Positions 1-7,304 are shown, numbered from the stretch's first letter. The stretch is DNA of 64,000 nucleotides from Sporosarcina sp. ZBG7A (GCF_000813425.1 NZ_JWIB01000037.1:1-64000), one strand, 5' to 3'. Program-made: numbers and translations. The notes: generated by a model from the letters alone, not told the origin.

Positions 1-25
1 TAGTGTTGACAAGCCATTCACTAAA

Positions 26-60
26 CTAAAATAAGAAAAACCGGGCAAAGCCGCCTGGTT
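26..60 (-). terminator. Probable terminator of the 98-831 gene
   Basis: On the minus strand an imperfect hairpin (arms at 39-46 and 53-60, one A-C mismatch) is followed by a T-rich run. It lies about 40 bases past the restored stop codon of the upstream gene. Confidence 0.45.
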
Positions 61-97
61 CTTCTAGTAGTAGGTTCAATTTGTGGAAAATGTACAT

Positions 98-831
98 TTA
101 TTTGTTATTCTCTAAAATACTGCGAATTTTATTTGAATAGGTTCCGTCTAAAGAATCAAAGGTATATTTGAAATTGGACATACTGGCTTTTTTCGGAATC
201 CCCATTTCAACCCATTGCCGGTCAAGCTTTGCAAGAATAAACCGGAAGTCTGCTTCATCATTATCATCTTCATTGAAATAATTGGGCTTACTCCGTTATC
301 TCCCAAATCAATTTTTGTACTACCATCTAATTCTATGATGTAATAAAAGTCACCTTTCGAGGGACCAAAGAATTGTTTTTTTCCATAAATGCCTGTGGTA
401 ATTTTAGTAATACTATTGAAGTTGTATTGCTTTCCTTGAGGTACTAGGAAAGAATGGTTAATAATTTTATTTTTAGTAACAACCGCTACATCCGTGACAA
501 TCGCATAAAACAACATAATGTTAACTATGCAGAAAATGGGAAATACTATTCTTCGATGTTTTTTTAAGAATCCAGAAAACCATTTTCTTAAATCTTTATT
601 AAGAAGAAGGAAAAGGGCAAACATTAGGTAAAGCTCATATATAAAAATAAACTTTGATGCGGGAGATTTAAAAATCAACAAAAGGGAACTATCAAGAACA
701 AATAATTTTTCTTGGAGAAATGAAATAAATGCCATAATAGCTAGGAATAAAATTAGCACAGTAATTATACCGAATAACCCAAATACGATTGATTTTAACG
801 CTTTCATAAATACGGCCCCCAGCTTGTCCAT
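98..831 (-). pseudogene. Frameshifted gene for a three-helix membrane protein
   Basis: I do not recognise the family. The N-terminal part shows three hydrophobic segments (about residues 10-38, 60-77, 95-118) followed by a soluble domain. The frame opened at 831 runs to 148, but after about position 284 it reads low-quality residues. Shifting one base in the GGG run at 284-286 gives a charged, well-formed tail (NYFNEDDNDEADFRFILAKL and on) ending with TAA at 98-100, just before a terminator. One base therefore looks deleted. It is either a decaying accessory gene or a homopolymer sequencing error. Confidence 0.6.
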
Positions 832-929
832 TTGTTTAATAAGGTATTGCCTTCAATATTATAGTGTAAATTATGGAGTTTGTAGATGGTCATTATTTAC
901 AGATATAATTAAAATATAAAACCCCTTAT

Positions 930-955
930 TTAAGCAAAACGGGTGCTTTAGTGAA
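930..955 (+). repeat. G-loop inverted-repeat element (copy 1)
   Basis: Core AAAACGGGTGCTTTAGTGAA. It belongs to the dispersed element of the accessory region: an inverted repeat built like TTATTRAACTAAC / GTTAGTTYAATAA around a G-rich core. This copy is degenerate. It lies in the gap between the gene starting at 831 and the DUF3953 gene. Confidence 0.5.
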
Positions 956-1030
956 ATTTCCGGAGAAGTCATTTTAGCCTCCTTTGCTTTTCTCCATATT
1001 CCACAAAAGGGCTCAATTGTAACATAGCGG

Positions 1031-1055
1031 TGTTCTAGAATCGGACCATTTTGTT
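1031..1055 (+). repeat. G-loop element (variant B, copy 2)
   Basis: Core TAGAATCGGACCATTTTGTT, close to the copy at 1718-1744. It ends about 30 bases upstream of the DUF3953 start codon. Confidence 0.4.
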
Positions 1056-1085
1056 GCATGGCGTAAGATGAAATGGAGGTTTATC

Positions 1086-1310
1086 ATGCTTAAAATTATT
1101 AACTTTAGCCTAGCAATAGTTGTAATCACTGTATCGGCTTATAGCCTAATCACTAAAGACTTTTCGCTAATGCCTTACATGATGATTGCATTGGGTTTGT
1201 TCATGCTTGGTTTGGGGATTTCTGAGTTCCAAAAAAAGCAAAAGACGAATGCCATTATGATCATATTTGCTTCTACATTTATTTTTTTCGTTTCAATCTA
1301 TACTTTTTGA
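1086..1310 (+). CDS. DUF3953-type small membrane protein (YczI-like)
   Basis: A 74-residue hydrophobic protein with three predicted membrane helices. Its middle 'MPYMM..LGLFMLGLGISEFQK' signature is what I recall of the DUF3953/YczI family, which has no assigned biochemical function. The start is ATG 1086 because a TGGAGG ribosome site lies 7-8 bases upstream; an upstream ATG at 1068 has no such site. It sits alone between two G-loop elements in the run of short accessory genes. Family assignment is from memory of the motif. Confidence 0.7.
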   Translation: MLKIINFSLAIVVITVSAYSLITKDFSLMPYMMIALGLFMLGLGISEFQKKQKTNAIMIIFASTFIFFVSIYTF

Positions 1311-1321
1311 CTTTTCACCAC

Positions 1322-1378
1322 AAATGGGAGCGATTCTTGTAGAAGGGATCTGCCCCCTATTTAGTAATAGGGCTATTT
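1322..1378 (+). repeat. Two adjacent G-loop elements (copies 3 and 4)
   Basis: The first (1322-1342) has core AATGGGAGCGATTCTTGTAG. The second (1358-1378) contains the small inverted repeat AATAG-GG-CTATT. Both lie between the DUF3953 stop and the ribosome site of the DUF4190 gene. Confidence 0.45.
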
Positions 1379-1401
1379 TGTTTAGGCTAGGAGGGGGAAA
1401 A

Positions 1402-1655
1402 ATGAGACTAATAGTAAATCAATTATTTCGCTAACTCTTGGTATCCTTTCAATCCTAGTACCGCTAATTGGTTTAGTTCTTGGTGTTCTAGGATTAGTAT
1501 TTTCAAGAAGTGCTACAAAGGAAATTGTTAAAACAAATGAGAATGGTAAAGGTTTAGCGACTGCAGGTTTAATTTGTAGTGTGGTAGGGATAGTCATTCA
1601 ATTATTTGGTGTGTTGGGTCTTATAGCTTTCAATTCCTTAACTACTGTTGGTTAG
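1402..1655 (+). pseudogene. Frameshifted DUF4190-type membrane protein
   Basis: The frame from 1401 to the TAG at 1653-1655 encodes a two-helix protein matching the DUF4190 pattern: a first helix with 'LGILSIL', then 'GLVLGVLGLVFS', a charged loop 'KEIVKTNENGKGLA' and a second helix. It has no start codon after the in-frame stop at 1383-1385. A good ribosome site (AGGAGGGGG, 1389-1397) precedes ATG 1402-1404, which is in another frame and stops after ten codons. One missing base near 1405-1409 would join them (M-R-T-N-S-K). It is a recent frameshift or an assembly error. Confidence 0.7.
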
Positions 1656-1689
1656 TCAATGAACTTAGATACCATCTCGTAAAATGTGC

Positions 1690-1744
1690 TATAAACGGGT
1701 GCTTTAACTGTACAACAATGTTCAAGAATTGGGCGATTTTGTTG
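1690..1744 (+). repeat. Paired G-loop elements (copies 5 and 6)
   Basis: Type A core TAAACGGGTGCTTTAACTG (1690-1712) is followed directly by type B TTCAAGAATTGGGCGATTTT (1718-1744). The pair ends 15 bases before the start of the 31-codon membrane peptide gene. Confidence 0.5.
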
Positions 1745-1759
1745 ATGGAGGTGTATTTA

Positions 1760-1855
1760 TTGCTAGCTGCTATTATCACTTCAACAGTATGTTTATTAAT
1801 AGGTGTAGTTACTTTCACAGTTGCTTTAGTAAAAAGAAGCAAAAAAGAAATGTGA
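1760..1855 (+). CDS. Single-helix small membrane peptide
   Basis: A 31-residue reading frame from TTG 1760, with GGAGG at 1747-1751 eight bases upstream. It encodes one hydrophobic helix (LAAIITSTVCLLIGVVTFTV) and a basic tail KRSKKEM, the classic shape of a small inner-membrane peptide. In-frame ATG 1745 would give 36 residues but would overlap the ribosome site. No family recognised. Spacing and composition support translation, and its place between G-loop elements matches its neighbours. Confidence 0.45.
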   Translation: MLAAIITSTVCLLIGVVTFTVALVKRSKKEM

Positions 1856-1911
1856 ATTTAAAATGAATACCTTCCCACTTTGATTTTAAATCTTTACTTA
1901 AAATGTTTTAT

Positions 1912-1935
1912 TAAAACAATCGGGGGCGTTTGTGA
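1912..1935 (+). repeat. G-loop element (copy 7)
   Basis: Core AACAATCGGGGGCGTTTGTG with a five-G run. It lies 62 bases upstream of the preferred start of the next gene. Confidence 0.5.
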
Positions 1936-1997
1936 AGTAGACTGCAAACATCTTGTTCACTACAAAAAATAGAATTGAAGGCATTGGAGGGAAGCCC

Positions 1998-2414
1998 TTG
2001 TTAGCAGAACAGTTCTATGAACGGGTAGGGAAATCACGAAATACATTTTTGATATTTGCCACTATAACCATTCTTTTCTTTTCGGGAATATCATTTACCT
2101 TTGTAATTCCGGGACTAAAAGGGTTTAGTTTGTTTAATGTGGTTTTGACATTATCAATGTATTTCATTGCGGCTAACGTATTTGTAGGCTTATATAAAAA
2201 TAGAATATGGTTTATTTTTACGATTTGTATAATTTTAAACAGCCTTGGAATGGGTTGGCGCTTATGGCTTGAATGGGGAGAATTTAGTTTAGTTGAACAT
2301 TCGAGTCTGGCGGTATATATCGGTTATCCAATTATTAGTGCTATCATCATTACAATATTTTATATCATCGGTAATTCTAAATTCGGAAAAAAAGTCAACT
2401 TTTCATTAAGATAA
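1998..2414 (+). CDS. Four-helix membrane protein of unknown function
   Basis: Encodes about 138 residues with four predicted membrane helices separated by short loops and a basic C-terminus. I do not recognise a family. I prefer TTG 1998 because GGAGG (1986-1990) lies a proper distance upstream; the frame is open back to TTG 1953, which has no ribosome site. It is flanked by G-loop elements on both sides like the other short membrane-protein genes here. No catalytic motif is visible. Confidence 0.55.
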   Translation: MLAEQFYERVGKSRNTFLIFATITILFFSGISFTFVIPGLKGFSLFNVVLTLSMYFIAANVFVGLYKNRIWFIFTICIILNSLGMGWRLWLEWGEFSLVEHSSLAVYIGYPIISAIIITIFYIIGNSKFGKKVNFSLR

Positions 2415-2435
2415 CAGAGTTTTTAAATGAACGAT

Positions 2436-2462
2436 CTTCTACTATTGGGGGCGATTCTTCAA
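2436..2462 (+). repeat. G-loop element (copy 8)
   Basis: Core CTATTGGGGGCGATTCTTC, closely matching copy 3 (1322-1342). It lies 21 bases after the stop of the four-helix protein gene. Confidence 0.5.
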
Positions 2463-2553
2463 TAAATAGAGGTTCTTATGTAATGATGATTTCAAAGTAT
2501 GCATGAGTAATTAATCTTGTAAGTGAACATGAATAGTGAATGGAGTGGCAAAG

Positions 2554-3189
2554 TTGGTTATTATTAGACGTAGCTCGTATAGTTTTCTGTTTTATTTCAT
2601 TCTTGTATCTGTAATAGGTATGACTGTTAGTTACTTTTTCAATAATCTAACTGATTACAGATTCGGTTCACTAATTTGGTTACTTAGTTTTACCCTTGTA
2701 ACTTTATGTTTTAAATCAGTAAAAGAAGCAATTTTCCCTTTATACAATTTATGGCCATTTTATAAAGTTTATCCCTATCTCTATATTCTATTTGGATTGC
2801 TGGTACCTTATTCATTAATGAAACTGTTCATTAAATATGAACTTTTCTTGTCTAATGATTTTATTTTTCTTTATAAAAATGGGTTACTAAACTCAAATGG
2901 AATGGACTTATACTATTATATTGACATTTTAATATTTTCACCCATATGGGAAGAAGCCTTTTTTAGAGGAGTTTTATTGTTCATACTCTTAAAATTTTTG
3001 AAACCGTTCTGGGCAATTACTATTTCTTCAATCGTGTTTTCCCTTTTCCACCCTCTGTATTTCGTAATTATTTTCGTATGGGGGCTACTGCTGGCAATAA
3101 TGACTTATAAAACCAGATCTTTAATACCTGCAATGATTACCCACTCAACTTGGAACTTATATGCAGGAAAGTTGATTCTCTTCTTTTAA
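2554..3189 (+). CDS. CPBP-family intramembrane metalloprotease (Abi/CAAX type)
   Basis: A 211-residue polytopic membrane protein with the CPBP (ABI) signature: EEAFFRG at about residues 133-139 (the glutamates and arginine of motif 1), a conserved His in FSLFHP (about 166) and HSTWN near the C-terminus (about 197). CPBP proteins are intramembrane peptidases; bacterial members are linked to peptide maturation or bacteriocin self-immunity. No bacteriocin gene is visible nearby, so the substrate is unknown. The start is taken as TTG 2554 after GGAG (2542-2545); GTG 2536 is also possible but has a poor ribosome site. Confidence 0.8.
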   Translation: MVIIRRSSYSFLFYFILVSVIGMTVSYFFNNLTDYRFGSLIWLLSFTLVTLCFKSVKEAIFPLYNLWPFYKVYPYLYILFGLLVPYSLMKLFIKYELFLSNDFIFLYKNGLLNSNGMDLYYYIDILIFSPIWEEAFFRGVLLFILLKFLKPFWAITISSIVFSLFHPLYFVIIFVWGLLLAIMTYKTRSLIPAMITHSTWNLYAGKLILFF

Positions 3190-3240
3190 TTTTCTTAATA
3201 TCGAAATGATCGTAGTAGTATTAGTAGTACAAGGTTTATT

Positions 3241-3262
3241 CCTGAATAGGGGGCTATTCTAG
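3241..3262 (+). repeat. G-loop element with perfect short stem (copy 9)
   Basis: GAATAG-GGGG-CTATTC is a perfect 6-bp inverted repeat around four G, ending 47 bases upstream of the Nudix gene start. Confidence 0.55.
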
Positions 3263-3309
3263 AACAGGAATTGCGTCCGAGCTACATAATGGCTAGAGAG
3301 GAGAAATTG

Positions 3310-3762
3310 ATGAATTACATTCAATCACTCAGAACTATTGTTGGAACAAAACCGATTATTGCCCCTGGTTCAGCAATAATTGTCATAGATGAAGAGGGGA
3401 AAATATTGTTACAATTACGATCCGACACGTTAGATTGGGGAATACCTGGAGGTGGGATGGAGTTAGGAGATAGTTTTGAAGAGACAGCTATAAAAGAATT
3501 ATATGAAGAAACAGGTCTTGTTACAGAGTGTTTGGAAGTATTAGGGTTAGCTTCTGGTAAAGAGTTTTATTATAAATTTCCTCATGGTGACGAGATATTT
3601 AATGCTACAGTTATATTCAAAGCTGAAAATGTTATGGGAGAATTGAAAAAGGATGATGAAAGTTTAGAATTAACTTACTTCCCCTTAGATTCTTTACCAA
3701 ATTTAAATTATACCACCCGAAAAATACTTGAAAAGATTGAGTACATAAATAAAGTGGATTGA
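3310..3762 (+). CDS. Nudix hydrolase
   Basis: A 150-residue Nudix protein. The Nudix box starts at GGGMELGDS and ends at KELYEETGL (about residues 47-70); the first box glutamate is replaced by Asp, a common variant. Such enzymes hydrolyse nucleoside diphosphates linked to another group; the substrate cannot be read from sequence. ATG 3310 follows AGGAGA at the right distance and gives the usual N-terminus 'MNYIQSLR..VG'; longer upstream reading to 3271 has no ribosome site. It is a single gene between G-loop elements. Confidence 0.85.
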   Translation: MNYIQSLRTIVGTKPIIAPGSAIIVIDEEGKILLQLRSDTLDWGIPGGGMELGDSFEETAIKELYEETGLVTECLEVLGLASGKEFYYKFPHGDEIFNATVIFKAENVMGELKKDDESLELTYFPLDSLPNLNYTTRKILEKIEYINKVD

Positions 3763-3864
3763 GTTTTCAACAACTTAGTTTTTACTAGTATCTAAGCTTT
3801 TATTATTTCAATTGATTCGTGTTTTAAATAAATGCTTAGATATCTTGAAAGGGCAATGCTTTCA

Positions 3865-3890
3865 CAATAGGGGGGGCATTTCTGGGAAAA
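3865..3890 (+). repeat. G-loop element (copy 10)
   Basis: Core CACAATAGGGGGGGCATTTC has a seven-G run, the longest in the set. It lies 81 bases before the DUF6440 gene. Confidence 0.5.
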
Positions 3891-3971
3891 GGAATTGCCT
3901 TTAATCTAAACAAGGTTCGGATTATTATAAGGATTTTGTATTATTGATGATATCAGAAGGGAAATACAAAA

Positions 3972-4136
3972 ATGGGAAAAAGGTTTGAAGTTAAATTAAA
4001 AGAAAACGTAGGCGGGGGAATTATAAAGATTGTAGCAGATACTGAAACAGGTGTAAATTATCTCATAACAAGTGGTTTGGGCTTAAGTGGAATGACTCCG
4101 TTACTAGATAAAGATGGGAAAGTAGTGATTGATTAA
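3972..4136 (+). CDS. DUF6440-type small protein
   Basis: A 54-residue soluble protein from ATG 3972 to TAA 4134-4136, with AGAAGGG about ten bases upstream. The pattern 'ETGVNYLI..GLGLSGMTPLLDKDGK' is what I recall of the DUF6440 family, small proteins of unknown function common in Firmicutes. It sits between G-loop elements. Family assignment is from memory; translation is supported by frame integrity and codon use. Confidence 0.65.
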   Translation: MGKRFEVKLKENVGGGIIKIVADTETGVNYLITSGLGLSGMTPLLDKDGKVVID

Positions 4137-4235
4137 TATCTAGATAAAAACTTCTTTGGATTATTCTCGTGGCTACATAATCGCAAAATATATATGATTC
4201 CTATCGTCAAAGTTGTTTAATTCAAAAGTAGTATT

Positions 4236-4262
4236 CCCGGATCGGCGGCTTTAGTTGAAGAA
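4236..4262 (+). repeat. G-loop element (copy 11)
   Basis: Core CCGGATCGGCGGCTTTAGTTG. The right arm (GGCTTTAGTTGAA) matches copy 1 closely. Confidence 0.4.
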
Positions 4263-4274
4263 GGAAATAAAATT

Positions 4275-4312
4275 GGACCACACATCTTAGACATATCTAA
4301 TATGTGTGGTCC
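4275..4312 (+). terminator. Strong hairpin, probable terminator
   Basis: A perfect 11-bp inverted repeat (GGACCACACAT at 4275-4285, ATGTGTGGTCC at 4302-4312) is followed by TTTAAATTT. It could end transcripts from the DUF6440 gene. The rest of the gap to 4540 holds a degenerate G-loop element (about 4424-4450) and no other recognisable feature. Confidence 0.6.
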
Positions 4313-4423
4313 TTTAAATTTCAACTGTTTCACTAACTTAACCTAAATATAGCACTGGTTGTACCAATATATGCAGGATCGTGATAATGATGGCTTCGTA
4401 GGAGAATAAGAGATCGGGCCTAT

Positions 4424-4450
4424 AACAAACGGGCATTAACGAAAGTTTAA
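4424..4450 (+). repeat. Degenerate G-loop element (copy 12)
   Basis: AACAAACGGGCATTAACGAAAG keeps the CGGGC core but only weak arm symmetry. Confidence 0.3.
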
Positions 4451-4539
4451 ACTCTTCCTGCTCGCTTTCTCTAATCTAAAAAGAAATGAACTATAATAAA
4501 AAGGTTGTCGAGAAAGTTTCGTCAGCCTGCTTGTCTCAA

Positions 4540-5382
4540 TTATAGTGGCAAAAATTCTTTTTCATATACAGCTTGTACTTGTAATAAAACTTTGGGTGCA
4601 TGCTGCCTAAATTTGAACTCAGCAGGCTTTCCTTTTGAGATATACAATCCAGCTTCATTTGGGGACTTCTCTAACCCATTAAACAAACGGCTTGCCCCTA
4701 CACTAGGATGCGGACCAAACAAACGGATGAACGGCTGCATGATCCATGGCAAACCTCCATTTCTGCCCTTTCGCATTGTATTGTTATTGCCTGGATCAAT
4801 GCTGATAATTGTCACATCCTCTCGCTTTAGTTCTTGTGCCAATGCATGTGTCCACAAAGTGATTGCCAACTTCGTCGATGCATATGGGCCAATCAGTTTC
4901 TGGAATTTAGGAGGGTTTGCCAAATCTTCCGGCACGAAAGATCTCTTAAAATTAAACGCATCTGAACTAGTTTGGATAACGATAGCTGGATTTCCCCTTT
5001 TTACAAGATCAAGCAGTTCCATTGTGATGATATAGGGAGCCACTGTCTGAATTTCATAATGCAGCTCACGACCTTGTGGTGAAAAACGTAGGTTCGAGAA
5101 ACTGCCTCCAGCATTATTGAAGAGAGCATCCAACTTTGTTTCTTTCTCCTTTATTTGCAACAAGGTAGATTTAAGTTGCGTAAAATCAGATAAATCGGCA
5201 TTATAAATACGGATATCTCCTTGACGGATTTTTTGTTGGAGCGATAGCTCTTCCTCTGGAAATGTAGAGCGAATTAAAGCAACAACCTCCCACCCGTTCT
5301 CGATTAATTTTTTCGTAAGTTCCAGTCCTATTCCACTGTTCGCTCATGTAACAAGTGCTGTTTTTCTTTCTGACTTTAACAT
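4540..5382 (-). pseudogene. SDR-family oxidoreductase interrupted by a nonsense codon
   Basis: From ATG 5382, with an AGGAGGT site at 5390-5396, the frame reads MLKSERKTALVT-stop-ANSGIG and then continues unbroken to 4540. The stop (TGA, plus-strand 5344-5346) replaces the first glycine of the TGxxxGIG NAD(P)-binding motif; GGA to TGA is one base. Downstream the protein is a normal short-chain dehydrogenase with NNAGG, a YASTK active-site pair and a DPG motif. The only long open frame left starts at 5163 and lacks the Rossmann start, so the enzyme is probably dead. The divergent MerR gene and paired promoters are intact. Confidence 0.85.
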
Positions 5383-5412
5383 TTTATTTACCTCCTATTA
5401 GTGAATGACTGA

Positions 5413-5489
5413 AGTATAAAACATGGAGCTAACTTCAGGTCAATAGAAAAGAATCAGCTTGACCTGGAGTTGACTTCATGTTTTATAAT
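5413..5489. promoter_or_regulatory. Divergent MerR-type promoter pair
   Basis: Two promoters face apart. Plus strand: TTGACC (5459-5464), 19-base spacer, TATAAT (5484-5489), driving the MerR gene. Minus strand: TTGACC (complement of 5438-5443), 19-base spacer, TATACT (complement of 5413-5418), driving the SDR gene. Each 19-base spacer holds a related imperfect dyad (CCTGGAGTTGACTTCATG and CCTGAAGTTAGCTCCATG), so the two halves form one large inverted repeat. Over-long 19-base spacers with a dyad inside are the hallmark of MerR-activated promoters. Confidence 0.8.
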
Positions 5490-5514
5490 TTATCGATAAG
5501 AAGGAGGCAGACGT

Positions 5515-5874
5515 ATGTATACCATCAAACAGGCTAGCACTCTTACCAAGTTAAGCATTGATACAATCAGATATTATGAAAAAGCTGGATTGCTTCCAAA
5601 TGTTAAACGGCTTCCGAATGGACATCGGGTCTTTTCACCATCCGATATTGAACGGTTGCTACTAATCCTCTGTATGAAGAAGGCAAGTCTTAGTTTAGAA
5701 GAAGTGAAATTATATCTTGATATTGCTGAAACAAGTAATATGACTCCTGAAATGATATCAGGCATGCTCCAGCAGAAGGAAAAAGTAAAAAGTCAAATTG
5801 CTCAATTACAGACTGTTTTGGATTTTATCGATGAAAAATTAGCTGATGGAACATGGCTAAAGAAGAAAGCTTAA
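5515..5874 (+). CDS. MerR-family transcriptional regulator
   Basis: A 119-residue MerR protein. The winged-helix DNA-binding part is at the N-terminus (MYTIKQAS.., IDTIRYYEKAGLLP, then R.LPNGHRVFS), followed by a dimerising helix (about residues 80-112). There is no cysteine-rich metal-binding tail, so the ligand is probably organic or redox-type rather than a metal. ATG 5515 follows AAGGAGG. It most likely controls itself and the divergent SDR gene through the paired 19-base-spacer promoters. Its target enzyme is broken, so this copy may be an orphan. Confidence 0.88.
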   Translation: MYTIKQASTLTKLSIDTIRYYEKAGLLPNVKRLPNGHRVFSPSDIERLLLILCMKKASLSLEEVKLYLDIAETSNMTPEMISGMLQQKEKVKSQIAQLQTVLDFIDEKLADGTWLKKKA

Positions 5875-5882
5875 AAAATGAT

Positions 5883-5972
5883 ATGGCAATAATTATTCCA
5901 GTCACACTACTTGCTATTGTGGTGGTTCAGATGGAAAGAAAAAACAAATTTCAGCTACTAACTATTACTTAG
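5883..5972 (+). CDS. Possible 29-residue membrane peptide
   Basis: ATG 5883 to TAG 5972 encodes one hydrophobic helix (IIIPVTLLAIVVV) and a polar tail. It starts just after the MerR stop with no clear ribosome site, so translation is doubtful; it may be a gene remnant. The rest of the gap to 6254 holds G-loop elements. Confidence 0.2.
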   Translation: MAIIIPVTLLAIVVVQMERKNKFQLLTIT

Positions 5973-5991
5973 AATGAATCTAGTATCGGTT

Positions 5992-6027
5992 ATTTGGAAT
6001 AAACTAAAGCCAAAGGGGGTTTTTCAC
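5992..6027 (+). repeat. Candidate G-loop element (copy 13)
   Basis: GGAATAAACTAAAGCCAAAGGGGG then TTTTTCAC keeps the ATAAACTAA arm and a five-G core, but the right arm has decayed. Confidence 0.3.
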
Positions 6028-6090
6028 AAAGAAAAGAATCCTTTTAATTTCAAGGCACATTCTTGTAATGAAGTGTTGGAATTTTGAATA

Positions 6091-6130
6091 ATCGTTATTA
6101 AAGTAACGAGGGCTTTACTTTAATAACGAT
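6091..6130 (+). repeat. Perfect 16-bp-stem G-loop hairpin (copy 14)
   Basis: ATCGTTATTAAAGTAA (6091-6106) and its exact complement TTACTTTAATAACGAT (6115-6130) flank the 8-base loop CGAGGGCT. This is the best-preserved member of the dispersed family. It is not followed by a T-run, so it is not a typical terminator. Another degenerate copy (6131-6155, CAACAATCGGGCATTTCCGG) follows directly. Confidence 0.75.
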
Positions 6131-6253
6131 CTTCAACAATCGGGCATTTCCGGCATAAGGTTTGTGCTCCAATCCGGCCAATCACCTAAATAAAGTTGCA
6201 TTATGCTAAAGTACAACCGTTATATAATAGCTTTTGAAAGAAAGGAATCACAG

Positions 6254-6952
6254 ATGAAAAAGAAATTAATAATTTTTGGAATTGGGTTTTTATTAATGGC
6301 TCTTTTATTGGCAGGAACGTTTAAAGTTACTAAATTAAGAACCTATCAATTATTTGGAGGGTTAACATACCAAGTTGAAATGGAAAACAAGGTCATTGCT
6401 TTAACATTTGATGACGGTCCGACAAAGAACGTGGATCAGATTCTGCCTTTATTAGATAAATACACGGCAAAAGCTACTTTTTTTCTTATCGGAAATGATA
6501 TTGAAAAACACCCTAAAGAAGCAAAAAAATTGGTTGAAGCAGGGCATCAAATTGGAAATCACACCTATTCGCACAAAAGAATGGTTTTAAAATCTCCATC
6601 TTTTATTAAAGAGGAAATAGAAAAAACCGATGAGTTGATTAGAAAGTCTGGATATAAGAGCGAAATTGACTTTCGACCTCCCTATGGGAAAAAATTTGTC
6701 GGTTTACCTTATTATTTAAATAAGCATAACAGAGAAACTATTATGTGGTCTTTAGAACCGGATACATATTACACAAGTGCTGATGAAAAAGTTAATTATG
6801 TAGTGGATAACATTAAACCAGGCTCGATAATCTTGCTGCATTCAATGTACGATCAAACAGGTGAGGGAATCCAAGCGATTGAAGATATTTTAAGAGAACT
6901 TACGAACCAAGGGTATAAATTTGTGACTGTGGATGAGCTTCAGGATTTATGA
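6254..6952 (+). CDS. Membrane-anchored polysaccharide deacetylase (NodB domain)
   Basis: A 232-residue carbohydrate esterase family 4 protein. An N-terminal signal anchor (residues 4-22) places the catalytic domain outside the membrane. The motifs are intact: TFDDGP (Asp53/Asp54), the metal-binding HTYSH (His103, His107), RPPYG, a W-S-L-x-P-D-T stretch and LLH near the C-terminus. It probably deacetylates peptidoglycan or another N-acetylated glycan, as PdaA/PdaB-type enzymes do, but the substrate is not readable. ATG 6254 follows GAAAGGAA; the frame is open to 6203 without a ribosome site. Confidence 0.88.
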   Translation: MKKKLIIFGIGFLLMALLLAGTFKVTKLRTYQLFGGLTYQVEMENKVIALTFDDGPTKNVDQILPLLDKYTAKATFFLIGNDIEKHPKEAKKLVEAGHQIGNHTYSHKRMVLKSPSFIKEEIEKTDELIRKSGYKSEIDFRPPYGKKFVGLPYYLNKHNRETIMWSLEPDTYYTSADEKVNYVVDNIKPGSIILLHSMYDQTGEGIQAIEDILRELTNQGYKFVTVDELQDL

Positions 6953-7112
6953 TTTAAGCAATCAAATTGAACTTTCTTTAGTATTTTCGTTTGGAGAGAA
7001 TACCGTTGGTGAAACAAGGGTGATTGTTCTATAGGTATGTATCGCTTTTTCTTTCTTCAAGTAATGGATGCAGTTGTTGAAAATCATCGAGTTGCTAATG
7101 CAGCTCTTTTTT

Positions 7113-7147
7113 CTTATTGAACTAACGAGGTAAGTTAGTTTAATAAG
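7113..7147 (+). repeat. 14-bp-stem G-loop hairpin (copy 15)
   Basis: CTTATTGAACTAAC (7113-7126), loop GAGGTAA, GTTAGTTTAATAAG (7134-7147). All 14 positions pair, one as G-U. This copy and the one at 6091 give the clearest view of the family's consensus. Apart from it and the terminator at 7245-7278, I see nothing in the 6953-7304 gap. Confidence 0.75.
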
Positions 7148-7244
7148 GTGTTTGTTTTTCATTAAACAATAAAGATAGATGATTAAAAAAAGAAGTCATA
7201 CAATTTAATATTTGTTTGGATGAACCGCACCGTAAGATAAGAAG

Positions 7245-7278
7245 AAGCCATTCCCCCCACAAGCGGAGAGAATGGCTT
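7245..7278 (-). terminator. Terminator of the HEAT-repeat gene
   Basis: AAGCCATTC (7245-7253) pairs with GAATGGCTT (7270-7278). On the minus strand it is followed by a CT/T-rich run and lies 27 bases past the stop of the gene ending at 7305. Confidence 0.65.
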
Positions 7279-7304
7279 TCCTTCATAAATCGCAAAACTA
7301 CAGA

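Noticed and set aside
871-1059. 62-residue minus-strand frame
   Set aside because: It consists of G-loop element sequence and spacer; no ribosome site.
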